Assembly: GCA_045643465.1 (NCBI GenBank) | Contig: JAZUKV010000003.1 | Coordinates: 1-13,664 of the forward strand | Direction of reading: 5' to 3' | DNA from: CAG-492 sp045643465 | Lineage (GTDB): Bacteria > Bacillota > Clostridia > TANB77 > CAG-508 | DNA: 13,664 bases | In this document: positions 12,933 through 13,664 of the stretch, piece by piece | Position numbering within the stretch: position 1 is the stretch's first letter | Layout: the number at the start of each line of letters is the position of its first letter | Translations under genes and position numbers: made by a program | The notes under the pieces: generated by a model | The model's input: only the letters and a program-made list of their open reading frames with translations | Databases searched by the model: none | Told to the model about the DNA's origin: nothing

Positions 12933-13664
12933 TTACACACAATAATTGAGTACGATTTCTCTTAATGCTTTTCCTTCTTCATCAACAGGAACAATATAGT
13001 ATTCAGAATCGCATAATCCAAAACCTATCTTAACATCTGTGTAGTTATCATTGTTATGAATTGTAATCATTTCTGATACAATCCAACTTTCATACACTTC
13101 TTTTGCTAATTTTTCATCTTCATATATTCTCATTACAGCTTCCTGCAAATCATACACTTCAAGATAATCTTGTGTAGGTACATATTGAATATATTCATCA
13201 CCATATATAGATAAACTACTCGTAGTTAATGCATATGGTATGATAACATTAGATTCTTGGATTTCATAATTAAATTTTCTATCGTTAGATAACTTAATTA
13301 TATTTTTAAAGGATTCTCTTGTTAAATTTAAATATTTTCCTGAATTCTGCCAGCAATAGATTTCCTCGCCTGCTGCTTCAACAACATTATATTCTCTACC
13401 CTCATAATATGAGTTTTCAAGAACTTCATTGCCTTCTGCATCTACTGGCACCAGGTACCAGTTATGGTATTCAAACTTCTCATATCTATTAGAATATTCG
13501 AAGTCTTCTCCTTCTAACAGCGTAAATGCTGTTATGAAGTTTCCATCAGGAGTTTTTACTTCCCAACCATTTTCACAGGAAGCTAATACTTCGGCTTTAT
13601 TATCATCTTCGACAATTGGTCTATAAGTGATAAATGAAGCTCTCATCATAGCTTTTCTGTTTAA
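12933..13664 (-). CDS. Paralogue of the dockerin protein's C-terminal domain, 5' end beyond window
   Basis: A partial coding region. The frame is open to the window edge, reading L-N-R-K-A before the MMRASF that could be mistaken for a start. This upstream stretch aligns with IFNKAEFLAYRPI of the neighbouring dockerin protein, so the gene very probably continues past 13664. Shared landmarks are NWYLVPVDAEGNEVLE, EEIYCWQNSG, NIIKLSNDRKFNYEI, IIPYALTT, YIQYVPTQDYL and SEYYIVPVDEEG. At the end EIVL is extended by NYCV. No dockerin is visible here, but it would lie in the missing N-terminal part if the architecture is the same. Both genes point left, each with its own terminator. Function is unknown; secretion is assumed from the paralogue. 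Confidence 0.85.
   Translation of the reverse strand, partial: LNRKAMMRASFITYRPIVEDDNKAEVLASCENGWEVKTPDGNFITAFTLLEGEDFEYSNRYEKFEYHNWYLVPVDAEGNEVLENSYYEGREYNVVEAAGEEIYCWQNSGKYLNLTRESFKNIIKLSNDRKFNYEIQESNVIIPYALTTSSLSIYGDEYIQYVPTQDYLEVYDLQEAVMRIYEDEKLAKEVYESWIVSEMITIHNNDNYTDVKIGFGLCDSEYYIVPVDEEGKALREIVLNYCV

Noticed and set aside
13647..13649. Start codon of the right-edge gene at 13649
   Set aside because: The frame stays open to the window edge and the residues before this ATG align with the paralogue, so it is an internal methionine.

Overview
The window is AT-rich, with clostridial gene structure: strong AGGAGG-type ribosome binding sites, near-consensus sigma-A promoters and many U-tailed hairpin terminators. 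Type I dockerin modules, a Thr-rich linker, an LPXTG surface protein and a sortase point to a low-GC Gram-positive anaerobe of the Clostridia. A gut or rumen species with cellulosome-type surface assembly is likely, but that last step is inference.

Layout. (1) 165-3369, minus strand: a sortase gene with its own promoter and terminator, followed by a separately promoted three-gene operon. The operon encodes two small N-terminally anchored or secreted proteins of the TasA/BsaA (SipW-dependent) type and an LPKTG wall-anchored protein with two MucBP-like repeats. Together they look like a compact surface-fibre or matrix locus. (2) 3460-4834, plus strand: a 60-residue DUF1858 protein and prfA (release factor 1), each with its own terminator. 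prfA has a clear promoter that fixes its start. (3) 4882-5910, minus strand: a secreted dockerin protein with a Thr/Lys linker built from a 45-bp tandem repeat and no recognisable catalytic domain. (4) 6098-9723, minus strand: a cytoplasmic GH13 alpha-amylase whose stop codon overlaps the start codon of tex (TAATG), so the two genes are probably one transcription unit. (5) 9781-11433: an IS91-type (Y2/HUH) insertion sequence in decay. Its transposase is broken by an in-frame stop and a -1 frameshift. A small acidic passenger ORF behind it has an ATA where a start codon is expected, plus another -1 frameshift. Several inverted repeats flank the element. (6) 11477-13664, minus strand: a second secreted dockerin protein, and upstream of it a paralogue of its C-terminal region that runs off the right edge of the window.

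How the parts relate. The housekeeping genes (prfA, tex) are interleaved with surface and exoprotein genes. The dockerin proteins carry unknown C-terminal domains rather than obvious carbohydrate-active modules, and two of them form a tandem paralogous family. These proteins and the sortase/TasA-like locus are the least characterised parts of the window. I saw no tRNA, rRNA or CRISPR array.
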